Assembly (NCBI GenBank): GCA_002365175.1
Contig: DEZK01000002.1
Location: forward strand, 124,001 to 188,000
Length of the DNA: 64,000 nucleotides
Reading direction: 5' to 3'
Source of the DNA: Raskinella chloraquaticus (SeqCode)
GTDB taxonomy: Bacteria > Pseudomonadota > Alphaproteobacteria > Rhizobiales > UBA4765
Under the pieces are notes generated by a model. It had not been told where the DNA came from, ran no database searches, and saw only the letters and a list, made by a program, of their open reading frames with translations. Both the position numbers and the translations under genes were made by a program. Within the stretch, counting starts at the first letter, position 1; each line of letters opens with the position of its first letter. Shown here one piece after another: positions 17,084-25,631 of this stretch.

Positions 17084-17830
17084 TCAGTGGCCCGGGTGAA
17101 GTGCATCGTTGAGATAGATGCAGGTGAGGATGGTAAAGACATAGGCCTGCAGGAAGGCCACCAGAAGTTCAAGAGCGGTGAGACCAACCGCCAGCGCCAG
17201 CGGCAATGGTGACAACACCGCCCACACGCCGGCAGCGCCGAGCGAGACCACGAAGCCGGCAAAAATCTTCAGCGCGATATGGCCCGCCAGCATGTTGGCG
17301 AAGAGGCGGACCGACAGAGAAATCGGCCGCGACAGGAAGGAAATGACTTCAATCAGCACCACCAGCGGCAGGATATAGCCCGGCACGCCCGAGGGGACGA
17401 AGAGTTTGAGAAAATGGAAACCATGACCAAGAACACCGACAATGATCACGGCCAGAAACACCAGCATGGCGAGCGCGAAGGTGACGATGATGTGGCTCGT
17501 CACCGTGAAGCCGCCGGGGATCATGCCGAGGAAATTGGTCACCAGCACGAACATGAAGAGCGAGAAGATCAGCGGGAAAAAGCGCATGCCTTCCTGGCCG
17601 GCCGACCCCTTCACTGTCGTTTCGACAAACTCATACGTCATCTCGGCCAGCGACTGCCATCGTGACGGCACCAGGGCGCGCGAACCGGTAGCGAGAACCA
17701 GGAAGGCCATCGTCAGGCCAACTGCGATGAACATGAACAGAGCCGAATTGGTAAAGGCGATCTCGACATTGCCGATCTTGCCGAGCGTCGCGATCGTCTC
17801 GATCTGGAACTGGTGAATAGGATCAGCCAC
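17084..17830 (-). CDS. atpB: F0 ATP synthase subunit a
   Basis: A 248-residue membrane protein that forms the proton half-channels against the c ring. It begins MADPIHQFQIETI with a GTG start codon and has the expected five to six helices. The essential Arg lies in RLFANMLAGHI, and the C-terminal part ends VAFLQAYVFTILTCIYLNDAL, the usual helix 5-6 region. The gene follows atpI by 45 bases and precedes atpE by 48 bases. Confidence 0.96.
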   Translation of the reverse strand: MADPIHQFQIETIATLGKIGNVEIAFTNSALFMFIAVGLTMAFLVLATGSRALVPSRWQSLAEMTYEFVETTVKGSAGQEGMRFFPLIFSLFMFVLVTNFLGMIPGGFTVTSHIIVTFALAMLVFLAVIIVGVLGHGFHFLKLFVPSGVPGYILPLVVLIEVISFLSRPISLSVRLFANMLAGHIALKIFAGFVVSLGAAGVWAVLSPLPLALAVGLTALELLVAFLQAYVFTILTCIYLNDALHPGH

Positions 17831-17875
17831 GGTCTACCCTGCCCTTGCCCCGTCAGCCCGCAGGCTGCTCTCCGC

Positions 17876-18283
17876 TCAATCCTGGCGTGGCGGCCGGCCA
17901 GACCCCTTGGGCACAGCCATGCCGAAACCGCGCAGCATGTTCAACACCCCGGCACTGAAGCCGAGAAGCAAAAATACAATCAAGCCCCAGGGGCTTGAAC
18001 CGGCGATGCGATCAAGGCCAAGACCAAGGATCACACCGACGATGACGCCACCGCTGAGATCGGCGGCAGCTTTGAAACCCTGGCCCATGCCGGCACTATC
18101 CGACCCGGTAGCGCCAATGCTGCCGCCGGCCAACCCCGCCTTCGCCGTCTGCGTGTCGAGACGGTCGGACAGATCGGCCATGCGCCTGGCCAGTTCCGCT
18201 TCCTGGTTTGAGGATGAGATACCGGTTGACTGAACCGGTGGCATCTCAGACGGCGTCTTCCCCGATTCGGAGCCTTTAGCCAT
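17876..18283 (-). CDS. atpI: AtpI-family F0 assembly protein
   Basis: A 135-residue protein, first in the operon. The N-terminal half is hydrophilic (Ser/Glu/Ala-rich, with AELARRMADLSDRLDTQ, likely helical). The second half has two membrane helices (SGGVIVGVILGLGLDRI and WGLIVFLLLGFSAGVLNML) with the AtpI/UncI pattern. AtpI helps c-ring assembly. ATG 18283 is preferred to the GTG at 18289. A strong promoter lies upstream. Confidence 0.85.
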   Translation of the reverse strand: MAKGSESGKTPSEMPPVQSTGISSSNQEAELARRMADLSDRLDTQTAKAGLAGGSIGATGSDSAGMGQGFKAAADLSGGVIVGVILGLGLDRIAGSSPWGLIVFLLLGFSAGVLNMLRGFGMAVPKGSGRPPRQD

Positions 18284-18334
18284 GTTCACACCACGAAGGG
18301 CTCCCCCACATATCGACTATGGCGAAGCGCGCGC

Positions 18335-18363
18335 ACCCTACTTAAGCGCCAAGTCCCTGTCAA
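18335..18363 (-). promoter_or_regulatory. promoter of the atpI-B-E-F'-F-ispE operon
   Basis: On the minus strand a perfect TTGACA (18363-18358) is followed after 17 bases by TAGGGT (18340-18335). The implied transcript start is near 18328, about 45 bases before the atpI ATG. Spacing and the -35 match the housekeeping sigma factor of alphaproteobacteria, where the -10 is often poorly conserved. Confidence 0.6.
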
Positions 18364-18444
18364 GAAACGGAGCATTTGAATTAAGTTATTGTTCTTTCAA
18401 TACAATTACCGTTTATCGAGGCCGGCGGCAGGAAGCGGTCCAGC

Positions 18445-21400
18445 TCATGCGGCCTCAATCAGGCGCTCAGCGCTTTCCAGATCGACAGAGACGAGCTGCG
18501 AGACACCGCGCTCAGCCATGGTGACGCCGAACAGGCGGTGCATGCGCGCCATGGTGATCGGATTATGGGTGATCACCATGAAGCGTGTGGAGGTGATTCG
18601 GGTCATTTCGATCAAGAGATCGCAATAGCGCTCGACATTATGGTCATCGAGCGGGGCGTCGACCTCGTCGAGCACGCAGATCGGCGCGGGGTTGGTGAGG
18701 AAGACGGCGAAGATGAGTGCGGTCGCCGTCAAAGTTTGCTCGCCACCCGACAACAGGGACAGCGATTGCTGCTTCTTGCCCGGCGGCTTGGCGAAGATAT
18801 CAAGACCGGCTTCCAGCGGATCGTCTGATTCGGTGAGCACGAGTTCAGCCGCGCCACCGCCGAAGAGCGTCACGAAAAGGCGCTGGAAATGGGTGTTGAC
18901 CTTGGCAAACGCCGCAAGCAGGCGCTCGCGGCCTTCCCGATTAAGCGTGCCGATACCCGTGCGCAGGCGGCGAATGGCGCCTTCGAGATCTTCCTTCTCG
19001 TGCTGCAACCCTTCAAGCTGGGCTTCAACTTCGCTTGCCTCCTCATCGGCGCGCAGATTGACGGCCCCCAGCCGTTCGCGCTCACGCTTCAAATTCTCCA
19101 GGCGGGTTTCAAGCTCGCCGAGGGCGGGCAAAGCGCGGTCGGTTGCAAAACCAAATTCAACCGGCAGACGGGCCGCCGGTACTTGCAGCGCGTCGAGAAT
19201 AGCCACCTCAACCTGAGCGAGCCGCTCGCGAGCGGCTTCGTGGCGGGCTTCGGAGCGAACCCTGCGCTCGCGCATTTCACCAAGCGCCTGGCTGGCGGCG
19301 CGTGCCCTGCGGTCACATTCAGCAAGCGCGCTTTCGCCTTCAGCCAGCCGATCAGCGGCAAGGGTGCGGGCTTTCTCGGCGCCGTCGACCTCGTTGAGCA
19401 GCGCCAGGCGTTTCTCACGGATGAGGCCGGGCAGACCATCAAGCTCGTCATATTCGCCACGCGCATCGTCAAAGCGGCGGCGCAGATCGGCGACGTGCTC
19501 GCCAGAGCGTGCCTCGCGAGCCTGCCATTGCTGCTGTTCGGCGATGACGGCTGTCAGGCGCTGGGCGCGCAGCGCAGCCTCACGCGTCAAGGCCTGATGG
19601 CGCGCGCGCGCACTGGCGAGCGTGCCGCGGCAGGCATTGACCGCCAGGCGCAGTTCGGCGACCTCAGCTTCAATGGCAGCCGTGCCCGGCAACGCCGACA
19701 GTTCGGCGCTGAGCGCGGCATGACCCTGGCTTCCCTCGTGATGATCGCCAAGGATGCGGCGCCGGGCGTCGCCAAGGGCTGCGAGCTTTGCTGCCAGCGC
19801 TGCAGCCGCGCGCTCGGCATTTGCCTCATCCGCCCGGCAGCGATTGAGGTTTGCCTCGGCGGCACGCAGGCCGGCGCGCGCTGCCTGTTCAGCGGCAGCC
19901 GCGTCTTTCAGCGCCGCCTCCGTCAACCCATAGGCCGCGCGCACCCCTGCCAGCGTTTCGACAGCCGCAGCCGCAGCCGATTCGACGTCAGCAAGACGAT
20001 TTTTTTCTGCCAGTCGACGGGCCGCCGCCGACGGCGCCTCAGCGGCGGCGACAAACCCGTCCCAGCGCCACAGATCGCCTTCCCGCGACACAAGACGCTG
20101 GCCGCTTTTCAAGCCCGATGCCAGACGCGGCCCCTCGGCGCGTGTCACAAGCCCGATCTGCGACAGGCGGCGGGCGAGCGCAGGTGGCGCGTTGATGTGG
20201 CTGGCCAGCGCTTCGACCCCGGCGGGCAGCGCCGGATCGTCCTCACTGAGGGGGCTTCCCGCCCAATGCATGGACGCCGCCGGATCGATTGCCGCATCAA
20301 GATCATCGCCAAGGGCAGCGCCCAGAGCTGCCTCATACCCTCTGGCAGCGGTGATCTCTTCCAGAACGGGCCGCCAGCGCCCGCCTGTGGATTGCGACAG
20401 GACCTTGCGCAAGGCCTGCGCTTCGCTGCCGAGGCGCGCTGCATCACGCTCGGCATCGCTTAACGGGCCGCGCGCTGCGGTTTCACTGTTGCGGGCCAGC
20501 GCCAGGGTAGCTTCGCTCTGTTGCAGTGTGGCTTCGCTGAGCGACACCGCCTCGGCGGCGCGCGCAACGGCAGCCCTGGCAGCTCCAACCTGCCCGTCGG
20601 CAGGGGCATTTGCGGTGAGCGCGGCGATGTCGGCGCTCACCCGGTCGCGTTCACCGGCAAGGCGCGCCAATCGCTCGCCCAATTCACGCAGCGAGCGTTC
20701 CATCTGCTGGCGTCGCGCCAGCGTGTCGGACAGTGTGGCGACACTTCTGGCGAGCGCCTGCTCACGATCCTCAAGCGCCATTTCCTCGTCTTTGAGTTCA
20801 ACGCCTGCCGCCGCCTCCGCTTCACTCCCCGCAGCGATCAGCGTCTGCAATTCGTCCCCTTCAGCGGCAAGGCGCGCCAGCGCAACCGCCGTATCAGCGC
20901 TGATGGCCGTCTCGCGCGCTATATCAGCCTCAAGCTGGGTGATGCGCTGGAGGGCCGATTCAGCTTTTTCCCGCGCGCGCTTCTCCTCGGCATCAAGCCC
21001 CTCGCGGGCAAGCGACAGGCGCTGCAAAGCCGCTGCTGCCCGCGCTTCTGCCTCGCGCAAAGCCGGCAGAGCAAAACTCGCGCGTGCATGCTCGGTCGTG
21101 GCTGCGGCTTCCTTCTCGGTTGCTGCCGCAACCGCGCGCACATCCAGCTCGGCAAGCCGGCCAGCCTCGTCGCGCTGTTCCCTTGCCTCGCTATGGCGGC
21201 AATAGAACACGAGCGCCTCGCTTTCGCGGATTTCACCCGACAATTGACGGTAGCGGCCCGCCTGACGCGCCTGCTTTTTCAGCCCCTCGAGCTGGCTTGC
21301 CATCTGCTGCAGAACGTCCTGCAGGCGTTCGAGATTGGCCTCCGCACCCTTCAGGCGCAGCTCGGTTTCGTGGCGGCGCGCGTGCAGGCCGGCGATCCCG

Positions 21401-21903
21401 GCCGCCTCTTCGATAAGACGGCGGCGCGATTGCGGCTTGGCACTGATCAGCTCGGCAATCTGCCCCTGGCGCACCAGGGCTGGCGAGCGGGCGCCCGATG
21501 AGGCATCGGCAAACAGCAACTGGACATCGCGGGCGCGCACATCGCGGCTATTCACACGGTAGCTTGACCCGCCGTCGCGCTCGATACGCCGCGAGACTTC
21601 GAGGTGATCGGCGTCGTTGAAAGCTGACGGCGCGGTGCGGGAGGTATTGTCGAGGTAAAGCGTGACTTCAGCGCTGTTGCGCGAGGGACGCGTGGTGGTA
21701 CCGGCAAAGATCACCTCGTCCATGCCACCAGCGCGCATGCTCTTGGTGGAGCTTTCGCCCATCACCCAGCGCAATGCTTCCGTGAGGTTCGACTTGCCGC
21801 AGCCATTGGGGCCGACGATTCCCGTCAACCCCTGCTCGATCAGGATATCGGTCGGCTCCACGAAGGATTTGAAGCCAGCAAGGCGCAATTTAGTGAATTT
21901 CAT
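18445..21903 (-). CDS. smc: chromosome segregation protein SMC
   Basis: A 1152-residue structural maintenance of chromosomes ATPase, full length. The N-terminal head has Walker A GPNGCGKSNL (residues 31-40). Two long coiled coils (about 170-500 and 640-990) surround a hinge near residues 500-640 (GRWRPVLEEITAARGYEAAL region). The C-terminal head holds the signature LLSGGEQTLTATAL and Walker B PICVLDEVDAPLDD. It loads near the origin with ScpAB and organises the sister chromosomes. It follows a dsbA-like gene by 42 bases in the same direction, an order often seen in alphaproteobacteria. Confidence 0.98.
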   Translation of the reverse strand: MKFTKLRLAGFKSFVEPTDILIEQGLTGIVGPNGCGKSNLTEALRWVMGESSTKSMRAGGMDEVIFAGTTTRPSRNSAEVTLYLDNTSRTAPSAFNDADHLEVSRRIERDGGSSYRVNSRDVRARDVQLLFADASSGARSPALVRQGQIAELISAKPQSRRRLIEEAAGIAGLHARRHETELRLKGAEANLERLQDVLQQMASQLEGLKKQARQAGRYRQLSGEIRESEALVFYCRHSEAREQRDEAGRLAELDVRAVAAATEKEAAATTEHARASFALPALREAEARAAAALQRLSLAREGLDAEEKRAREKAESALQRITQLEADIARETAISADTAVALARLAAEGDELQTLIAAGSEAEAAAGVELKDEEMALEDREQALARSVATLSDTLARRQQMERSLRELGERLARLAGERDRVSADIAALTANAPADGQVGAARAAVARAAEAVSLSEATLQQSEATLALARNSETAARGPLSDAERDAARLGSEAQALRKVLSQSTGGRWRPVLEEITAARGYEAALGAALGDDLDAAIDPAASMHWAGSPLSEDDPALPAGVEALASHINAPPALARRLSQIGLVTRAEGPRLASGLKSGQRLVSREGDLWRWDGFVAAAEAPSAAARRLAEKNRLADVESAAAAAVETLAGVRAAYGLTEAALKDAAAAEQAARAGLRAAEANLNRCRADEANAERAAAALAAKLAALGDARRRILGDHHEGSQGHAALSAELSALPGTAAIEAEVAELRLAVNACRGTLASARARHQALTREAALRAQRLTAVIAEQQQWQAREARSGEHVADLRRRFDDARGEYDELDGLPGLIREKRLALLNEVDGAEKARTLAADRLAEGESALAECDRRARAASQALGEMRERRVRSEARHEAARERLAQVEVAILDALQVPAARLPVEFGFATDRALPALGELETRLENLKRERERLGAVNLRADEEASEVEAQLEGLQHEKEDLEGAIRRLRTGIGTLNREGRERLLAAFAKVNTHFQRLFVTLFGGGAAELVLTESDDPLEAGLDIFAKPPGKKQQSLSLLSGGEQTLTATALIFAVFLTNPAPICVLDEVDAPLDDHNVERYCDLLIEMTRITSTRFMVITHNPITMARMHRLFGVTMAERGVSQLVSVDLESAERLIEAA

Positions 21904-21945
21904 CGACGCACTCCACTCCCGTCAGGTGCGTCGCAAACAGGTCGG

Positions 21946-22614
21946 TCAGCCTGCAACCAAGGATCCGACGATCTTGTCCAGTTCGTCAAAACTCAAGGCG
22001 CCGCGATAGACCTGCCCGTTGATAAACAGCGTCGGTGTCGAATTCACCCCGAATCGCTGCGATGCACGGTCACGTTCAGCATTCACTCCATCGAGGAGCG
22101 ACTGATTGCGCAAGCAGGCTTCGAAGGATTCCTGTGTGAAACCGGTCTGGCGGGCAATCTGCAGGAGGGCTGCGACCGGATCATTGGCGCCTGCCCAGTT
22201 GCGCTGCAGACGATAGAGCACGTCAATCATCGGAAAATAGCGGTCGCCAGGGGCGCAGCGGGCAAGAATTGACGCACCCGCCGCCAGCGGGTCGAGCGGA
22301 AACTCTCGAAAAATAAGCCTCACGAGGCCGGTATCGATATATTTTTCCTTCAGTTTCGGCAGGGTTTCGGTATGAAACGCGGCGCAGTGCGGGCAGGTCA
22401 TCGAGGCGTATTCGATGATCGTCACCTTGGCGGTTTCAGCCCCAAGCACCTTATCCCCCAGAGGGCCGGGCTTGTTCAATTCCGCCGCATTGATGCCGGC
22501 AGCACGCGCGCTGCGCACAACATCAAGGCGCCCCTCGACGACTCTCATATCCGCGCCTCCTGCGAGCGCGAGCCCGCTGGCGGCCAAAACCATATTGCGA
22601 CGGGTGACTGTCAC
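21946..22614 (-). CDS. DsbA-family thiol-disulfide oxidoreductase
   Basis: A 222-residue exported thioredoxin-fold protein. The N-terminus TVTRRNMVLAASGLALAGG looks like a Tat-type signal. The catalytic motif is Cys74-Pro-His-Cys77 in YASMTCPHCAAFH, followed by DGV...STPTLFINGQVYRG with the cis-Pro before Thr. DsbA proteins introduce disulfides in the periplasm; this thioredoxin-like DSBA/27-kDa outer-membrane-type subgroup is common in alphaproteobacteria next to smc. The start is GTG 22614, supported by an AGGAG site 9 bases upstream. A palindrome lies 160 bases upstream. Confidence 0.9.
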   Translation of the reverse strand: MTVTRRNMVLAASGLALAGGADMRVVEGRLDVVRSARAAGINAAELNKPGPLGDKVLGAETAKVTIIEYASMTCPHCAAFHTETLPKLKEKYIDTGLVRLIFREFPLDPLAAGASILARCAPGDRYFPMIDVLYRLQRNWAGANDPVAALLQIARQTGFTQESFEACLRNQSLLDGVNAERDRASQRFGVNSTPTLFINGQVYRGALSFDELDKIVGSLVAG

Positions 22615-22773
22615 GTCATCGTTCTCCTCATGAACGCGTTCAGAAAGCCAAAATCAGAGCACCGGCTGACGAAATCGCTCTATTTTAAGAAAAGGAAGGT
22701 CGTTTTGCACCCGCTCTCACCAGACTGCGATCAGGTGCTCAGTTAACCTCGACTATAAACAAGACATCTCCCC

Positions 22774-22791
22774 TGCCAAATCAATTTGGCA
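22774..22791. promoter_or_regulatory. 18-base palindromic operator-like site upstream of the dsbA-like gene
   Basis: Perfect arms TGCCAAAT (22774-22781) and ATTTGGCA (22784-22791) are separated by CA. The site is in the 234-base gap between the dciA-like gene and the dsbA-like gene. No T-run follows on either strand, so it resembles a dimeric regulator site more than a terminator. The regulator is unknown. Confidence 0.5.
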
Positions 22792-22848
22792 GACAAGATG
22801 ATCACGAACACGGCTTTAATCTATTGAAATCACTTGCAGCCCCTCGCG

Positions 22849-23394
22849 TCAAGAGCGCTGTGGTCGGGACGCGACGCCTGCCGCCAGACGTCCAAGAGCC
22901 CGGCGCAGATCGTCGTCTTCAAGCGAATCGAGGCCGGAAACCATGCGGAGGGGAGCCTGCGGAGGGATGGGCGGAATGGCGGGGGCGGGCTTGCGCTCAA
23001 CGGGGCCCTGGCGGATCGACACCCGGGTGACGGCCTGCCAGCCAAACAGAAGATTGACCCGCTCGATCAGGACCGGGGCTGCGAATTGCAGGTCAAGCGC
23101 CAGCGCGCTTTCACAGGCGATCACCAATGTTGCGCCGAGGCGGCGCGGTGGCAGATCGCTTCCATCGGGCGTGTCACTGCGCCGTGGCCATTGGATACGC
23201 AGGGGCCGGGTGGCGCGCGCCAGTTCGGGACCCGCCAGTTCGCTCCAGCGCAAGATGATCTGCGCCGTCGCCAGCCCATGCTTTTCAGCCAGCGGCGCCA
23301 TTACCTCGCCAGCCAGATCGGCAAGCGAACGGCTGGCGGGTTTCCAGCGCATCGCCTGTTTCTTTTGCTCGGATGAATCGCTTTTTCCCGCCAC
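22849..23394 (-). CDS. DUF721 / DciA-like protein
   Basis: A 181-residue cytoplasmic protein with a GTG start. The N-terminal two thirds match DUF721: SLADLAGEVMAPLAEKHGLA, LRWSELAGPELARATRPLRI and a conserved ACESALALDLQFAAPVLIER core, an mRNA/KH-like fold. DUF721 proteins include DciA, the helicase operator that interacts with the replicative helicase DnaB in bacteria without DnaC. The last 45 residues are Pro-rich then acidic/helical (GLDSLEDDDLRRALGRLA). It is divergent from mutY (76 bases) and is followed by dsbA-like and smc, which is the usual alphaproteobacterial order. A DNA-replication role is inferred. Confidence 0.82.
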   Translation of the reverse strand: MAGKSDSSEQKKQAMRWKPASRSLADLAGEVMAPLAEKHGLATAQIILRWSELAGPELARATRPLRIQWPRRSDTPDGSDLPPRRLGATLVIACESALALDLQFAAPVLIERVNLLFGWQAVTRVSIRQGPVERKPAPAIPPIPPQAPLRMVSGLDSLEDDDLRRALGRLAAGVASRPQRS

Positions 23395-23470
23395 CTTGTC
23401 ATTTTGCGCTTTTTACAGCGCGAGGCAAATCAGGCAGCGTGCAATCTCCAGCCAGGTGTCGACGAACAGG

Positions 23471-24592
23471 ATGAAGATGCAACAGGCGGCAATGAGCGAT
23501 GGTCAGCAGCGCCGTCGCCGGCACGCATCCAGGTCCCTGCTTGCCTGGTATGACCGCCATCGGCGTGTCCTGCCATGGCGGGCGCCAGCGCATGACATTG
23601 CCGATCCCTACCGGGTGTGGCTGTCGGAAATCATGCTGCAGCAGACGGTCGTCAAGGCGGTTATTCCCTATTTCGACAGCTTCACCCGGCGCTGGCCCAC
23701 CCTTGCCGATCTGGCGGCGGCGCGTGACGACGAGGTGATGGCGGCATGGGCGGGGCTTGGCTATTACAGCCGCGCCCGCAAGCTTATCGCCTGCGCCAAA
23801 GAGGTCATGGAGCGGTTTGACGGGCGGTTCCCCGACGATGAAGCCGCATTGCTGGCGCTACCGGGCATCGGTCCCTATACGGCAGCGGCGATCAGCGCCA
23901 TCGCCTTCGGACGGCGCGCTGTGGTGGTCGATGGCAATGTCGAGCGGGTGATCGCCCGGCTGTTTCGGATCACAACGCCCCTGCCGGCGGCGAAACGGGA
24001 GATCCGTGAGCGCGCTGCGGACCTGACGCCCGCCGGGCGAGCCGGCGATTATGCCCAAGGCATGATGGATCTTGGCGCCACCATCTGCACACCGCGACGA
24101 CCGGCCTGCGACCGATGCCCGCTGATGGCGATGTGCGAGGGAGGACAAGCAGGCGATGCAGAAGATTTTCCCCGCAAAACACCGAAGCGGACCAAGCCAC
24201 AACGGCGTGGCCTCGTCCATGTGGCGTTCAGGGGCGGCGATGTGCTTCTCACACGCCGTCCGCCGCGCGGGCTGCTTGGTGGCATGGTCGCTTTTCCAAG
24301 CACCCCGTGGACCGAGCCAGCGGCTGGCGACATTCAGCCCCCGCCTCAGCTCGTACCCTTGACGCACGGCAAGTGGCACGAGGTTCCAGGTGACGTGACC
24401 CACGTCTTTACCCATTTCACCCTGTCGCTCACCGTCTGGATCGCGCAGATTGACGGCGATACCATGGCGCCTGCGGATATGTGGTGGTCGCCGATCTCGC
24501 AGCTTGAGGAGGCTGGATTGCCAAGCCTCATGCAAAAGGTGGCGCGCCACCCGCACGTCGTGTCGTGGCTGCGTCGTCAATCTGTTACGTAA
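23471..24592 (+). CDS. mutY: A/G-specific adenine glycosylase
   Basis: A 373-residue base-excision repair enzyme that removes adenine opposite 8-oxoguanine. The HhH-GPD domain contains the catalytic Glu in SEIMLQQTVV and the Asp in VVVDGNVERV, with LPGIGPYTAAAI as the helix-hairpin-helix. The 4Fe-4S loop is Cys-X6-Cys-X2-Cys-X5-Cys (CTPRRPACDRCPLMAMC). The C-terminal NUDIX-like domain (from about residue 245, GGDVLLTRRPPRGLLGGMVAFP) recognises 8-oxoG. Start codons ATG 23471, 23477 and 23492 are all possible; none has a strong ribosome site. Confidence 0.95.
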   Translation: MKMQQAAMSDGQQRRRRHASRSLLAWYDRHRRVLPWRAPAHDIADPYRVWLSEIMLQQTVVKAVIPYFDSFTRRWPTLADLAAARDDEVMAAWAGLGYYSRARKLIACAKEVMERFDGRFPDDEAALLALPGIGPYTAAAISAIAFGRRAVVVDGNVERVIARLFRITTPLPAAKREIRERAADLTPAGRAGDYAQGMMDLGATICTPRRPACDRCPLMAMCEGGQAGDAEDFPRKTPKRTKPQRRGLVHVAFRGGDVLLTRRPPRGLLGGMVAFPSTPWTEPAAGDIQPPPQLVPLTHGKWHEVPGDVTHVFTHFTLSLTVWIAQIDGDTMAPADMWWSPISQLEEAGLPSLMQKVARHPHVVSWLRRQSVT

Positions 24593-24638
24593 GCTCTTTA
24601 GCCAGATTTCCGCCCCGAACCGCACGGAGAATGATCAG

Positions 24639-25619
24639 ATGACAAAGCGCCTTGCACTCGCGGCCATGATGGCGACATTGCTGGCTGGCGCGGCGCCGGC
24701 GGTTGAGGTTGGCAGCAAGGACGCCTTCGATTTCATCGCCTTCGGCGACATGCCCTATTCGCTCCCGGATGATTACCCGGCGTTCGAAAAGGTGCTGGCG
24801 CGGATCAACGCCGTGAAACCAAAATTAGCGATCAATGTCGGCGATATCAAATCCGGCTCATCACCCTGCACGGATGAGAACATTCTCAAAATCCGCGATT
24901 ATTTCGAAACCCTCGAAGTGCCGCTCCTCTATTCGATCGGCGACAATGAATGGACCGACTGCCACCGCGAGCGGGCCGGAAAATTCGACCCGCTGGAGCG
25001 TCTGGCGCGGCTGCGCGAATGGTTCTTTGCCAGCGACAAATCGCTTGGCAGGAACAAGGTGACGCTGGTGCGCCAGGCCGACGCCATGCCGGAATTCAAG
25101 ACCTATGTGGAGAATACGCGCTACGAACTCAACCGCGTTGTTTTCGTGCAACCGCATATTCCGGGCTCTAACAATGGTTTCGAGGCGCAGAACCCCAAGA
25201 CGGCGCTGGAATATTTCGACCGCGACAAGGCAAATATCGCCTGGATCAAGGCAGGCTTCGACCGTGCCAAAGAGATCAATGCGGCGGGTGTCGTCATCTC
25301 GTTTCAGGCCAATCTGTGGGATATTCGCCAGACTTTCCCGACAATTCCACCCGCCTCAGCTTTTCTGCGTTCGATCAGGGCGATCGAGCGTGGCGCGCTC
25401 GATTTTGGCAAGCCGGTGCTGGTCATTCATGGCGATGAGCATGAATTCCTGGTGACGCCTTTTCTCGACACGTCATTGAAGCTGGTTCCCCGCGTCACCC
25501 GCCTGCAGGTGATGGGCGAGAAGACCATGGGCGGCGTGCGTGTCATCGTCGATCCCAACGACCCGGACGTCTTTGTCGGGTTCAACCCCTTCTACGTCGA
25601 CAATCCAAAGAAGAAGTAA
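24639..25619 (+). CDS. exported metallophosphoesterase-like protein
   Basis: A 326-residue protein with a signal peptide (MTKRLALAAMMATLLAGAAPAV). The mature part has calcineurin-like phosphoesterase motifs: AFGDMPYS (D-x-P instead of D-x-H), INVGDIKSG, SIGDNEWTDC and IHGDEHEF near the C-terminus. The altered first motif means the metal site is not textbook. Two Cys occur early (CTDEN, TDCHRE) and could form a disulfide. Substrate unknown. It follows mutY by 46 bases and converges on ccrM with a 12-base gap. Confidence 0.75.
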   Translation: MTKRLALAAMMATLLAGAAPAVEVGSKDAFDFIAFGDMPYSLPDDYPAFEKVLARINAVKPKLAINVGDIKSGSSPCTDENILKIRDYFETLEVPLLYSIGDNEWTDCHRERAGKFDPLERLARLREWFFASDKSLGRNKVTLVRQADAMPEFKTYVENTRYELNRVVFVQPHIPGSNNGFEAQNPKTALEYFDRDKANIAWIKAGFDRAKEINAAGVVISFQANLWDIRQTFPTIPPASAFLRSIRAIERGALDFGKPVLVIHGDEHEFLVTPFLDTSLKLVPRVTRLQVMGEKTMGGVRVIVDPNDPDVFVGFNPFYVDNPKKK

Positions 25620-25631
25620 GCTTTAGCGCGA

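Noticed and set aside
18889..20463. 524-codon open frame antisense to smc
   Set aside because: It has no recognisable motif, biased composition and lies wholly opposite a certain SMC coil; long antisense frames are expected in GC-rich coiled-coil genes.
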